A DNA stretch of 64,000 bases from Chryseosolibacter sp036402075. GTDB lineage: Bacteria > Bacteroidota > Bacteroidia > Cytophagales > Cyclobacteriaceae. The position numbers were made by a program, and so were the translations under genes. The notes under the pieces were generated by a model. It made no database searches and was not told where the DNA came from. It saw only the letters and a program-made list of their open reading frames with translations. Of this stretch, positions 8,242 through 16,651 are shown in pieces. Positions within the stretch are counted from its first letter, which is position 1. Every line of letters begins with the position of its first letter. Location of the stretch: assembly GCA_036402075.1 (NCBI GenBank), contig DASWTP010000187.1, positions 1-64,000 of the forward strand. The letters are read 5' to 3'.

Positions 8242-10211
8242 ACCTTTATTCCGGATGCGGCATTTTCGTTTTCGTGCTGAATCCAGTCCACTGCTTCATT
8301 AAAGGTAGGAAAGTATTCCTGGATGATGCCTAGTTTTTTCAGGGTGTCGGAAATTCCTCTCATGTATTCCTTCGCATTTTGGTCGTCAGCTCCCGGCTTT
8401 ACTGCTGCAATCCTCCGAAGGCCGTATTGCGCTGCCTCGGGCATTATTTCGCTGAACATCCAAAGCTGATCCTCGCGGGAAATGTGGCCTTGCTCGGATA
8501 AGTCTGCAATGTAGTTGGGGGTGCTGTACACTTTGACAAATTCAAGGCACTTCTTAAACACCGTGCGGTACTCGTTGCTTGAAACGGGACCTTTCCAGAT
8601 CACACCAGTGGAATTGATTTTAGCATCGAAAAAAATGCGGGCATGCGGTTGTTCATACAAGATCTGACGTTCAACGTTATCGGGTTGATCTAGCTTTACG
8701 ATAAACGTTGTGCTCTTGTTCATTTCACTGGTCACCTCAACGCTTCCGCCTAAGGCCTCGGCCTGGAGTTTCACAAGGTAGAGCCCAAGGCCTTTACCTT
8801 CGGTGTGATAATGAAAACGCTTATACAGCTTGAAAAGATTCTGTCGGTGATTTTTCAGATCAATGCCAAGGCCGTTGTCTTTCACGGTCAGCACATAGTT
8901 TTTTCCTACATCAGACGTAATCTCGATCTCTGGCCTCCGGGTATGTGCCCGATACTTAATGGCGTTGCTCACCAGGTTATAAAGGATGCTGTGCACCATC
9001 GGCCGAACCGAATAAATCTCCGGGCATTTTTCAAAATTTGTTTTAATCACCACGTCATGAATCTCGAGGTCGCGCTTGAAGCCCTTTATAATCTCCTGTA
9101 CTTCTGCCTGTAGGTTTATCTTTTGGCGAATGTGAAAGATATCGTGCCGGATGTCGATGATCTTACTTAGGTCGGTGATGATGTTGTCGAGCCGGTCGAC
9201 AGAGGTCTTGATATGCTGATGGATCTCCTTGTTCTCTGCGCTGAAGTTCCGGGTGTCAATGATGTTGATCAGGCCCAGCAAGCTTGCCACCGGACCGCGG
9301 AGGTTATGCGATACGGTATATGAGAATTGCCGGAGCTCATTGTTGTGCTTGATCAGTTCTGAATTTGTTTCGGTCAGGTCCTTGTTCATGTCCACCAGCT
9401 CGCTGGACAGGTTCATATTTTGATGCACCAGCAGATTTTTTTGCTCCGCAATTACCTCATAAGCTTCCTGCAGTTTAGTCTGGCTCTGGTTAAGGTTTTC
9501 CGTCTGCGCAAGGATCTCAGCATTCTGCGATTCGATCTCTGTATTTTTTTCGATGAGGTCTTCGTTCGTTTGATTAAGTTCCTGGATAAGTTTTGCAGCG
9601 CGTTCTTCACTTTCTTCCGAAATCCACTTCAGGAACATCACCGCGCCCATCAGAATCCCATAGGTGATGAGGATCACGATATTTGTAAATGAGTAGTTTG
9701 TCTCTTTCAGAATATGCTGACGATACGGCACTCCGAAAAAATCGTGGAGCGGATCATGTCCCATCAGGATCAGGAAGGTAAGTAATGTTGTTGAAAGGAG
9801 GAGTGCCCGTTCGCGGAATGAAAAGAATATGGACGGAAATATGCAAGCTGCCAGTATGATAAACCTGAACGTAAAATAATCCAGTTCCTCCTGTTGTTCG
9901 TAGTAGATGATCTTCGCATAGATCGAAATGGACATGGAGATGACTGGGATCAGCAGCGTTAGAAATATCCGGCTAACGATCGAGACGTTAAAATAATTGA
10001 GAACGATCGTTGCGAGACAAAGAATGCTGGCGACTGCGATTGCAATCGTCACAAATCCAAATCCATACCAGGCCTGATAGGCGAAAAACAGGATGGTGCC
10101 CAGGCAAAATATAATTAAACTGACGATATTGGAAAGCAGAATACTTCTCCGTTGAAAAGGCCGGTGCGCAAAATGAACACCGGTAAAAGCTAGCTTACGC
10201 AAGAGAGTCAT
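8238..10211 (-). CDS. Membrane sensor histidine kinase with C-terminal STAS/SEC14-like domain
   Basis: This is a 657-residue protein. About seven hydrophobic segments occupy residues 25-205. A coiled coil follows at about 205-300 (repeated LNQTNEDLIEKN-type heptads). A HisKA motif YTVSHNLRGPVASLLG has its phospho-acceptor His near 304. An HATPase_c domain contains NLVSNAIKYRA (about 415), DNGLGID (about 448) and GKGLGLYLVK (about 472). The last about 140 residues (ARIFFDAKIN..., YRTVFKKCLEFVKVY, GHISREDQLWMFSEIMPEA) resemble the stand-alone STAS/SEC14-like proteins of Bacteroidota, so this is a fusion. No receiver domain or partner regulator gene is adjacent. It overlaps the PAP2 phosphatase gene by 4 bp. 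Confidence 0.92.
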   Translation of the reverse strand: MTLLRKLAFTGVHFAHRPFQRRSILLSNIVSLIIFCLGTILFFAYQAWYGFGFVTIAIAVASILCLATIVLNYFNVSIVSRIFLTLLIPVISMSISIYAKIIYYEQQEELDYFTFRFIILAACIFPSIFFSFRERALLLSTTLLTFLILMGHDPLHDFFGVPYRQHILKETNYSFTNIVILITYGILMGAVMFLKWISEESEERAAKLIQELNQTNEDLIEKNTEIESQNAEILAQTENLNQSQTKLQEAYEVIAEQKNLLVHQNMNLSSELVDMNKDLTETNSELIKHNNELRQFSYTVSHNLRGPVASLLGLINIIDTRNFSAENKEIHQHIKTSVDRLDNIITDLSKIIDIRHDIFHIRQKINLQAEVQEIIKGFKRDLEIHDVVIKTNFEKCPEIYSVRPMVHSILYNLVSNAIKYRAHTRRPEIEITSDVGKNYVLTVKDNGLGIDLKNHRQNLFKLYKRFHYHTEGKGLGLYLVKLQAEALGGSVEVTSEMNKSTTFIVKLDQPDNVERQILYEQPHARIFFDAKINSTGVIWKGPVSSNEYRTVFKKCLEFVKVYSTPNYIADLSEQGHISREDQLWMFSEIMPEAAQYGLRRIAAVKPGADDQNAKEYMRGISDTLKKLGIIQEYFPTFNEAVDWIQHENENAASGIKV

Positions 10212-10246
10212 TCAAAACGGGGTGCGAAATATTCGTGTAAATCCTT

Positions 10247-10254
10247 CAAATTTA
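10247..10254 (-). promoter_or_regulatory. Candidate -7 box for the histidine kinase gene
   Basis: On the minus strand TAAATTTG matches TAnnTTTG exactly, 36 nt before the kinase ATG. The nearest TTTG (10279-10282) is 24 nt further upstream, slightly beyond the usual spacing, so only the -7 element is convincing. Confidence 0.4.
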
Positions 10255-10285
10255 ATCAATTAAAGGCAAATGGCCTTCAAACCGA

Positions 10286-11200
10286 ATGAACTTTCAGCAA
10301 CCGCACACCCTCTTAATGATCCGTCCAAAAAGTTTTGGCTTCAATCAGCAGACCGAAAGTTCGAATGCGTTTCAGCAACAAGGGAATGCGGACCTGGATT
10401 GCGTCAAAAAAGAATTCAGTACCATGGTCGATCTGCTTTTGGCTCACGAGGTGCCGGTCGTGGTTTTTGATGATACTCCCAATCCTACGAAGCCCGATGC
10501 GATTTTTCCGAATAACTGGATCTCATTTCACGAAGATGGCAAAGTTATTCTTTACCCGATGTTTGCTGAAAACAGAAGGCATGAACGGAGGCTCGACATC
10601 GTTGATCAATTAAAGCAGAACTTCCAAGTTCGTGAAATACTTGACTTCTCGGATCGTGAACGCGGGGGCGGCTTTCTTGAAGGAACCGGAAGCATTGTGT
10701 TCGATCATCTGGACCACATCGCCTATGCCTGTCGTTCCCCGAGAACGACCGAGAACGTGCTCATGGCAGTTTGCAAACAATTGAAGTATCGGTCAATCGT
10801 GTTCGATGCTGTTGATGAATCCGGGAGACCGGTTTATCACACCAACGTGATGATGAACATCGGGGAGAAGTTTGCTGTTGTATGCATTGACTCCATCACA
10901 AAAGATGCAGATCAGGAAATTGTTATTGGGAGTCTCGCGGAGTCTGGTCGAAAATTAGTCGCGATCAGCTTTGCACAGATGCGCGCTTTTGCAGGCAATA
11001 TGTTGGAAGTAAAAACAAGGACAGGCGAGAACGTTGTGCTGATGTCAGACACCGCTCTCAACAGCTTGCTTCCAGGGCAGATTAACGCCATCTCACAGTT
11101 TTCGGAAGTGCTTCCGATTTCAATACCGACCATCGAACGTGTCGGTGGAGGAGGAGTCCGTTGTATGGTGGCCGGAATACACCTGCCTCCCAGAAAATAG
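10286..11200 (+). CDS. ctlX: CtlX-type amidinotransferase-superfamily hydrolase
   Basis: This is a 304-residue protein of the arginine deiminase/amidinotransferase superfamily, CtlX (citrulline utilization hydrolase) type. Visible signatures are PNNWISFHEDGKVILYPM near residue 75, LEGTGSIVFDH, the catalytic-His region VYHTNVMMNIG (His about 185) and the C-terminal GGGGVRCMVAGIHL with the nucleophile Cys near 293. These enzymes act on guanidino or ureido substrates. Citrulline is the one named for the family, and the real substrate here is unproven. The gene is monocistronic between a divergent kinase and a flavoprotein 68 bp downstream. An ATG at 10271 is out of frame. Confidence 0.88.
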   Translation: MNFQQPHTLLMIRPKSFGFNQQTESSNAFQQQGNADLDCVKKEFSTMVDLLLAHEVPVVVFDDTPNPTKPDAIFPNNWISFHEDGKVILYPMFAENRRHERRLDIVDQLKQNFQVREILDFSDRERGGGFLEGTGSIVFDHLDHIAYACRSPRTTENVLMAVCKQLKYRSIVFDAVDESGRPVYHTNVMMNIGEKFAVVCIDSITKDADQEIVIGSLAESGRKLVAISFAQMRAFAGNMLEVKTRTGENVVLMSDTALNSLLPGQINAISQFSEVLPISIPTIERVGGGGVRCMVAGIHLPPRK

Positions 11201-11268
11201 CGCCCAATTATTGAAATGACTTTAAAAATTTGTAACTAGTCTGCTCTAATCCCCACATTGTCTAGGCT

Positions 11269-12750
11269 ATGGAAAAGTATGATCTTGTCGTAATCGGTGC
11301 AGGGCCATCCGGTTATGCAGCTGCGATGCGAGCACTCGATTTCAAGAAGCGCACATTATTAATCGAAAAAAGTAAAGTAGGCGGGGCCGGTGTATCGAAC
11401 GGTGCGCTCTCGTCAAAAACGTGGTGGGAGCTTTCACGCGAAGCTTCGGCTTTTCAGAAAAATTTAAGGCGTTATAACCTCCAGGCACCGGCATACAACT
11501 ACAAGGAAATTCAGGAGGAAGTTCGAAAAGCGGTTTCTGAACGGAAAGGAATGCTGGAAGACCACATGCGCCAAATGCAGGACTCTCGGCACGCACATCT
11601 GCTCACGTTTAAAGCCGGAACCGCACGGCTTATGTCAAAAAACGAAGTTGAAATTTCAAATGGAGCCAAACGTGAACGAGTGTATGCAGAGAACATCATC
11701 CTTGCTACGGGAAGCCGGCCACGCTACCTGCCCGAACTGCCGATCGATGAGAAGATCGTGATGACCAGCGATGGCATCGAGCAGATGGAAAACTTTCCAG
11801 AGAGCCTCGTGATTGTGGGGGCGGGTGTGATTGGTTGCGAATACGCCACGATTTTTTCAGGATTCGGTCAAACAAAAGTTCACCTGATCGATAAAGGCGA
11901 TCGCATTCTCCCGTTCGAAGATGAGGACATTGTTCGGGTCGTTGAACGCAATATGGAGAACAGTGGTATCCTGATCCACCGCAATTCACGCTTGATCCGC
12001 ATGGAGATTAAAAATGGCAGGGTAGAGTATGAGCTTGAATATACGGATGGAGGCAAAGAGATCTTCAATGTTGAAAAAGCGTTGGTTGCGGTAGGGAGAA
12101 CACCAAACTACGAAGACCTGTGGGAGGACAGCGTGCCTATCAATATAACCAAACGAGGGATTGAAGACAACGACACACAAACCAACATTGAGAATATTTA
12201 TGCTGTGGGAGACATTACGTCAGACATCTCGCTGGTAAACGTTGGTGAACTGGAGGGCCGTTATGCCGCGGAGAAAATTTTCGGAAGTCCAAGACGTAAG
12301 CTCATCTACGAGAACATCAGCACCATCATGTTCTTGAATCCTGAAGTTGCCGGTGTTGGACTAAACGAAATCAGTGCGCGCGAAAAGAACATCGACTATA
12401 AAGTGGTTACGCTTGATTACAGCTGTATCCCACGAGCAATTGCTAAGCGCAACACGCAAGGCTTTATCAAGCTACTGGTAAGCAATGATGCCGATATGAA
12501 GATTCTCGGTTTGAAGATCATTGGAAACCATGCATCAAGCGCGATGCAGGCTGTGGCGTTGCTCATCTCGATGGATAAAGGAATTGAAGAGCTTGCCGAG
12601 TGTGTTCACCCGCACCCTTCTATCACTGAAGGAATCCAGGAATGCGTCCGCATGCTTTTAGGTAAGTCGCTTTTCAAACCCGATGCAATGAAAGGCAAAC
12701 TTTCCTGCCGCACGAATACGGCAGGTGTTTACCAGGACATTTGGTTCTGA
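11269..12750 (+). CDS. FAD/NAD(P) pyridine-nucleotide disulfide oxidoreductase family protein lacking the redox cysteines
   Basis: This 493-residue protein is closest in layout to dihydrolipoamide dehydrogenase and soluble transhydrogenase SthA. It has an FAD-binding VVIGAGPSGYAAA at 7-19, a second Rossmann motif IVGAGVIGCEYATIFSGFG, the IYAVGDI FAD motif near the middle, and a C-terminal dimerisation domain with HPHPSITEGIQE. The active-site segment that normally reads GGTCLNVGCIPSK is GGAGVSNGALSSK here (residues 38-50), so Cys41 and Cys46 are replaced by Gly and Ala. It therefore cannot perform the usual disulfide chemistry. A hydride-transfer or transhydrogenase-like role is possible but unproven. 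The gene converges on the his operon with a 5-bp gap. Confidence 0.9.
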   Translation: MEKYDLVVIGAGPSGYAAAMRALDFKKRTLLIEKSKVGGAGVSNGALSSKTWWELSREASAFQKNLRRYNLQAPAYNYKEIQEEVRKAVSERKGMLEDHMRQMQDSRHAHLLTFKAGTARLMSKNEVEISNGAKRERVYAENIILATGSRPRYLPELPIDEKIVMTSDGIEQMENFPESLVIVGAGVIGCEYATIFSGFGQTKVHLIDKGDRILPFEDEDIVRVVERNMENSGILIHRNSRLIRMEIKNGRVEYELEYTDGGKEIFNVEKALVAVGRTPNYEDLWEDSVPINITKRGIEDNDTQTNIENIYAVGDITSDISLVNVGELEGRYAAEKIFGSPRRKLIYENISTIMFLNPEVAGVGLNEISAREKNIDYKVVTLDYSCIPRAIAKRNTQGFIKLLVSNDADMKILGLKIIGNHASSAMQAVALLISMDKGIEELAECVHPHPSITEGIQECVRMLLGKSLFKPDAMKGKLSCRTNTAGVYQDIWF

Positions 12751-12755
12751 CACGT

Positions 12756-13355
12756 CTATTTTGAATGTCGTTTTTTCAGCACAGCAAGCACGTCATCCAG
12801 CGTGTGGTTCTTTGCAGCTAAGAGAACAAGGTAATGGTACATTAAGTCAGCAGCTTCGTTGAGGAACAATTCCGGATTATTGTCCTTTGCCTCGATCACA
12901 AGTTCAACCGCCTCTTCACCAACTTTCTGGGCGACCTTATTTATGCCGGATTCGAAAAGGGAAGTAGTATATGATTTAGCAGCGGGGTTTGACTTGCGGT
13001 CGAGAATAATCTGCTGAAGTGCGCTCAACGACCACGCATCGTTATTCTCATTAAAACACGTATCGGCACCCGTATGACAAACGGGCCCTGTTGGATTCGC
13101 CTTGATGAGCAAGGTATCGTTATCGCAATCGACCCTGATATCAATTACATCCAGGAAGTTGCCCGATGTTTCACCCTTCGTCCAAAGCCGTTGTTTTGTG
13201 CGCGAAAAGAATGTGACCCTCCGCTCCGAAAGGGTTTTCGCAAGCGCTTCTTTGTTCATAAAGCCCACCATCAGCACGCGTAACGTCTGATTATCCTGTA
13301 CTACACAGGGAACCAGTCCACCGGATTTTTGGAAATCTATTTTCAGTTCTGTCAT
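12756..13355 (-). CDS. hisIE: Bifunctional phosphoribosyl-AMP cyclohydrolase / phosphoribosyl-ATP pyrophosphatase
   Basis: This is a 199-residue fusion catalysing steps 2 and 3 of histidine biosynthesis. The N-terminal HisI domain (about 1-110) shows LMVGFMNKEAL, FFSRTKQRLWTKGETSGN and metal-binding DCDNDTLL with GPVCHTGADTCF. The C-terminal HisE domain (about 115-199) shows KVGEEAVELVIEAKDN and NEAADLMYHYLVLL. It is the last gene of the his operon, 4 bp after hisF, and converges on the flavoprotein gene. No terminator is visible in the 5-bp convergent gap. Confidence 0.97.
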   Translation of the reverse strand: MTELKIDFQKSGGLVPCVVQDNQTLRVLMVGFMNKEALAKTLSERRVTFFSRTKQRLWTKGETSGNFLDVIDIRVDCDNDTLLIKANPTGPVCHTGADTCFNENNDAWSLSALQQIILDRKSNPAAKSYTTSLFESGINKVAQKVGEEAVELVIEAKDNNPELFLNEAADLMYHYLVLLAAKNHTLDDVLAVLKKRHSK

Positions 13356-13359
13356 AATG

Positions 13360-14112
13360 CTATCGTGTAATAATTCCTTTGCTTGCCAAGAATTTTTTCA
13401 GATCGGGTATCTGAATTTCACCAAAGTGAAAGATACTTGCTGCCAGTGCGGCATCGGCTTTTCCGAGGAGGAAGGCATCGGTGAAGTGATGCATACTACC
13501 TGCACCTCCCGATGCAATGACCGGGATCGAGAGAAGCGCGTTGAGTTTTTCGAGTGGGTCAATAGCAAAGCCTGACTTGGTTCCATCGTGGTCCATGCTG
13601 GTGAAGAGTATTTCTCCGGCCCCTCGTTCCTGGCCTTCCTTTGCCCACGAGAAAAGTTTCTTTTCAGTGGGTTGTTTTCCACCATGCGTGTGAACCACCC
13701 ATTGGTTGACGATCTTTCGCGCATCGATAGCCAGAACAATGCATTGATCTCCGAAGGCGCGCGATAGGCGGTCGATAAGCTGGGGATCTTTTACGGCTGA
13801 AGAGTTTACGCTTACTTTATCGGCACCCGCGTCCAGCAATGGCCCTACATCTTCTACGCTGCTGATTCCGCCACCAACCGTAAACGGAATATTGATATGT
13901 TTTGCGATTTGTTTCACAAGCGCGGCAAGCGTTTTTCGTTTTTCATTGGTAGCGGAAATATCAAGAAAGACCAGTTCGTCAGCGCCCTGTTTTGCATATG
14001 CAGCGGCAAGTTCCACGGGGTCACCAGCGTCCCGGATGTTCACAAAATTTACGCCTTTCACAGTGCGGCCATCTTTAATGTCGAGACACGGTATTATTCT
14101 TTTGGTGAGCAT
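13360..14112 (-). CDS. hisF: Imidazole glycerol phosphate synthase cyclase subunit
   Basis: This is a 250-residue TIM barrel that uses ammonia from HisH and PRFAR to make imidazole glycerol phosphate and AICAR. Family hallmarks are the start MLTKRIIPCLDIKDGRTVKGVNF with catalytic Asp11, the phosphate-binding FTVGGGISSVED, and the C-terminal VIASGGAGSMHHF. The length is normal. It follows hisA by 5 bp and precedes hisIE by 4 bp. Confidence 0.98.
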   Translation of the reverse strand: MLTKRIIPCLDIKDGRTVKGVNFVNIRDAGDPVELAAAYAKQGADELVFLDISATNEKRKTLAALVKQIAKHINIPFTVGGGISSVEDVGPLLDAGADKVSVNSSAVKDPQLIDRLSRAFGDQCIVLAIDARKIVNQWVVHTHGGKQPTEKKLFSWAKEGQERGAGEILFTSMDHDGTKSGFAIDPLEKLNALLSIPVIASGGAGSMHHFTDAFLLGKADAALAASIFHFGEIQIPDLKKFLASKGIITR

Positions 14113-14117
14113 TTTTC

Positions 14118-14831
14118 CTAAATGTTTGAAAGTTGGTCAAGCGAAATTTTTCCCTCATAAATAGCCTTGCCAATAATGACTCCGCTCACTCCGGTTGATT
14201 TCAGCTCGTTTACATCCGAAATGTCCGAAACACCTCCGCTTGCAATCCATTGAATCGTTGGGAACCTCGCGATGAGTTTTTTATATAAGCTGACGTTTGG
14301 TCCTGAGAGCATGCCATCCGTGGCAATGTCGGTACAGGTCACGGTCTTGATTCCGTTGGCAAGATACGTTTGAACAAAGTCATCGATTCGGAGCGCAGCG
14401 TTTTCCTGCCAGCCACTGATTTGTACGAGCTCGTCTTTTACATCTGCGCTCAGGATGATCTGGTCAGCGCCAAATTGGTCGATCCATCCGAATACCAATT
14501 CTTTACTTTTCACTGCGATGCTGCCGAGGTTCACCTGTTTTACTCCAGCGCTCAGCAGTCTTGATACCTCATCGCTTGTCTTTATTCCACCGCCAAAATC
14601 AACAGACAAGCTTGTCTTTGATGTCAGCGCTTCCACTACAGCCCAGTTAACAACTTTACCCGCCTTGGCACCATCGAGGTCTACGAGGTGAAGGAATTTC
14701 AGCCCCGCATCTTCAAACCACTTTGCTACTTCCAGCGGATTCTCGTTATATACTTTTTTCTGCCCGTAGTCACCTTGCGTGAGCCGCACACACTTTCCGT
14801 CAATAAGATCGATGGCAGGAATTATTTTCAT
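14118..14831 (-). CDS. hisA: ProFAR isomerase (HisA)
   Basis: This is a 237-residue TIM barrel that isomerises the aminoaldose ProFAR to the aminoketose PRFAR. The start MKIIPAIDLIDGKCVRLTQGDYG carries the catalytic Asp8. The second-half phosphate loops VDFGGGIKTSDEV and WIASGGVSDISDV are present, with CTDIATDGMLSGPN containing the second catalytic Asp. The start overlaps the hisH stop by 4 bp, indicating translational coupling. Confidence 0.98.
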   Translation of the reverse strand: MKIIPAIDLIDGKCVRLTQGDYGQKKVYNENPLEVAKWFEDAGLKFLHLVDLDGAKAGKVVNWAVVEALTSKTSLSVDFGGGIKTSDEVSRLLSAGVKQVNLGSIAVKSKELVFGWIDQFGADQIILSADVKDELVQISGWQENAALRIDDFVQTYLANGIKTVTCTDIATDGMLSGPNVSLYKKLIARFPTIQWIASGGVSDISDVNELKSTGVSGVIIGKAIYEGKISLDQLSNI

Positions 14832-15412
14832 AGGTTTAAAAAGCTTTTCAATACAAGTTCTCCAGCTTCCGCTGACTTTTCCGGGTGGAACTGTACTGCG
14901 TAGAAGTTGTCTTTTTTCATGGCTGCGCTGAATGGCGTTGTATAGTCCGTAATGGCGGACGTGAACGAATTGACCGGCACATAATAGCTATGAACAAAAT
15001 AGACATTCTTGTTGTCGAGTGAGGGATCAAGCCAGCCGTTTGACAGCGCCAGCTGGTTCCAGCCCATATGTGGCACTTTGAATCCCGGTTTCGCTTCAAA
15101 ACGTTTGACTGCCTCATCAAAGATTCCGAGGCAGTCGGTGTTGTTTTCTTCCGAGTGTTTGCAAAGCAATTGCATTCCAAGGCAGATGCCCAATACCGGT
15201 TGCTTCAAGTCTTTTATAATGATGTCGAGTTTGCGTTCACGCAGGTACGCCATCGTTGTGCTTGCCTCGCCAACGCCCGGGAATAGAACCTTGTCGCTTT
15301 TCTGAATCGTTTCCGGGTCATCGGTTATTGTAAAATCAACACCAAGCCGTTCAAGCGCGAAGCTCACGGATTGCAGATTTCCAGCGTTGTATCGGATTAT
15401 GGTTAGTTTCAT
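14828..15412 (-). CDS. hisH: Imidazole glycerol phosphate synthase glutaminase subunit
   Basis: This is a 194-residue class I glutamine amidotransferase that supplies ammonia to HisF. The catalytic triad is visible: the Cys in LGICLGMQLL (about residue 77) and the His and Glu in AVQFHPEKSAEAG near the C-terminus. The oxyanion segment LFPGVGEAS is also present. It is separated from hisB by the longest gap in the operon (112 bp), which contains direct repeats. It overlaps hisA by 4 bp. Confidence 0.97.
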   Translation of the reverse strand: MKLTIIRYNAGNLQSVSFALERLGVDFTITDDPETIQKSDKVLFPGVGEASTTMAYLRERKLDIIIKDLKQPVLGICLGMQLLCKHSEENNTDCLGIFDEAVKRFEAKPGFKVPHMGWNQLALSNGWLDPSLDNKNVYFVHSYYVPVNSFTSAITDYTTPFSAAMKKDNFYAVQFHPEKSAEAGELVLKSFLNL

Positions 15413-15420
15413 TGGATAAG

Positions 15421-15461
15421 GTTGATTCGTTGATCCGTTGAGTTGTTGATCCGTTGAATCT
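15421..15461. repeat. Direct repeats in the hisB-hisH spacer
   Basis: GTTGATCCGTTGA occurs at 15429-15441 and again at 15445-15457, preceded by the related GTTGATTC. The unit reads as short GTTGATYC words with about 8-nt spacing. This is the only sizeable spacer inside the his operon (15413-15524). The remainder of the spacer contains a T-rich stretch but no clear promoter or terminator. Confidence 0.7.
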
Positions 15462-15524
15462 CGATCATTATCACGAGCACTTTATCGCAGCGCATTGGGT
15501 TTTGTTTCTTGGCTTTTGGATTTT

Positions 15525-16640
15525 TCAAAGCGTTCCCTTTGTGCTTGGTAACTCATTTCCTTCCTTCTTCACCGCCATCTTGATTGTTTTGGCGAACGCC
15601 TTGAAGATGGATTCGATCTTATGATGTTCGTTCGTCCCTTCGGCTTTGATATTCAGGTTGCTTTTGGATGTATCTGAAAACGACTTAAAGAAATGGTAAA
15701 ACATTTCAGTCGGCATTTCACCGATTTTCTCGCGCTTAAATTCTGCATCCCAGACGAGCCATGGTCGCCCGCCAAAATCGATAGCCACCTGGGCAAGGCA
15801 GTCATCCATGGGAAGCGTAAATCCATAGCGCTCGATGCCTCGTTTGTCGCCAAGCGCCCTGATGAACGCTTCACCCAATGCGAGCGCGGTGTCTTCGATG
15901 GTGTGGTGTTCATCGATGTGAAGATCGCCTTTCACATTTACAGCGAGATCGATGTTTCCATGACGTGCGAGTTGATCGAGCATATGATCGAAAAAACCCA
16001 GGCCTGTGGAAATATTTGATTTACCGCTGCCGTCCAGATTTAATTCGATCACGATATCAGTCTCCTTTGTTTTTCGCGTGACGGAGGCAATTCGCGTTGG
16101 CTTCACTAGTAAATCGTAAATATCTTTCCAGCTTCCGGTGGTCAGTGCGCAGTACTGCGATAGGTTCAGCTCCGCGATTTTTTCCTGCAGCGTTCCAAGG
16201 TTAATCAGGATCCCTAGGCAACCGAGATTTTTTGCGAGCTGAATGTCGGTGACGCGGTCGCCAATAACGAAGGAGTTGGCAAGGTCATAGCTGCCGTTTA
16301 GGAATTCCGTCAGCATTCCGGTGCCGGGCTTACGCGTTGGTTTGTTTTCCTGCGGAAAGGAACGGTCAATGAACACCTTCGAGAAGGAGACGCCTTCATT
16401 TTCGAACGCTTTTATAATCTTTTGGTGCACCGGCCAGAAGGTCGACTCGGGGAAGCGGTCTGTTCCTAAGCCGTCCTGATTTGTGACAATCACCAGTTCG
16501 TAGTCGGTTTCGCCTGCAATTCTTGCGAGCCACTGAAACACGCCTGGATAGAATTCCAGTTTTTCAAAGCTGTCGATTTGTTCATCGGGTGGCTCCAGGA
16601 TTAGCGTGCCGTCACGGTCGATAAATAAAACTTTTTTCAT
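15525..16640 (-). CDS. hisB: Bifunctional histidinol-phosphatase / imidazoleglycerol-phosphate dehydratase
   Basis: This is a 371-residue fusion. The N-terminal HAD phosphatase (about 1-165) has the nucleophile motif LFIDRDGTL, TNQDGLG and GDRVTDIQLA. The C-terminal IGPD domain (about 175-371) has the metal-binding DEHHTIEDTALALGEA and EGTNEHHKIESIFKA, plus GLGFFDHMLDQLARHG. I chose the ATG at 16640 (MKKVLFIDRDGT). An in-frame TTG at 16655 would overlap the hisC stop but adds five residues foreign to the family. The fused form is typical of enterobacteria and Bacteroidota. Confidence 0.97.
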   Translation of the reverse strand: MKKVLFIDRDGTLILEPPDEQIDSFEKLEFYPGVFQWLARIAGETDYELVIVTNQDGLGTDRFPESTFWPVHQKIIKAFENEGVSFSKVFIDRSFPQENKPTRKPGTGMLTEFLNGSYDLANSFVIGDRVTDIQLAKNLGCLGILINLGTLQEKIAELNLSQYCALTTGSWKDIYDLLVKPTRIASVTRKTKETDIVIELNLDGSGKSNISTGLGFFDHMLDQLARHGNIDLAVNVKGDLHIDEHHTIEDTALALGEAFIRALGDKRGIERYGFTLPMDDCLAQVAIDFGGRPWLVWDAEFKREKIGEMPTEMFYHFFKSFSDTSKSNLNIKAEGTNEHHKIESIFKAFAKTIKMAVKKEGNELPSTKGTL

Positions 16641-16651
16641 CGTGATATTAT

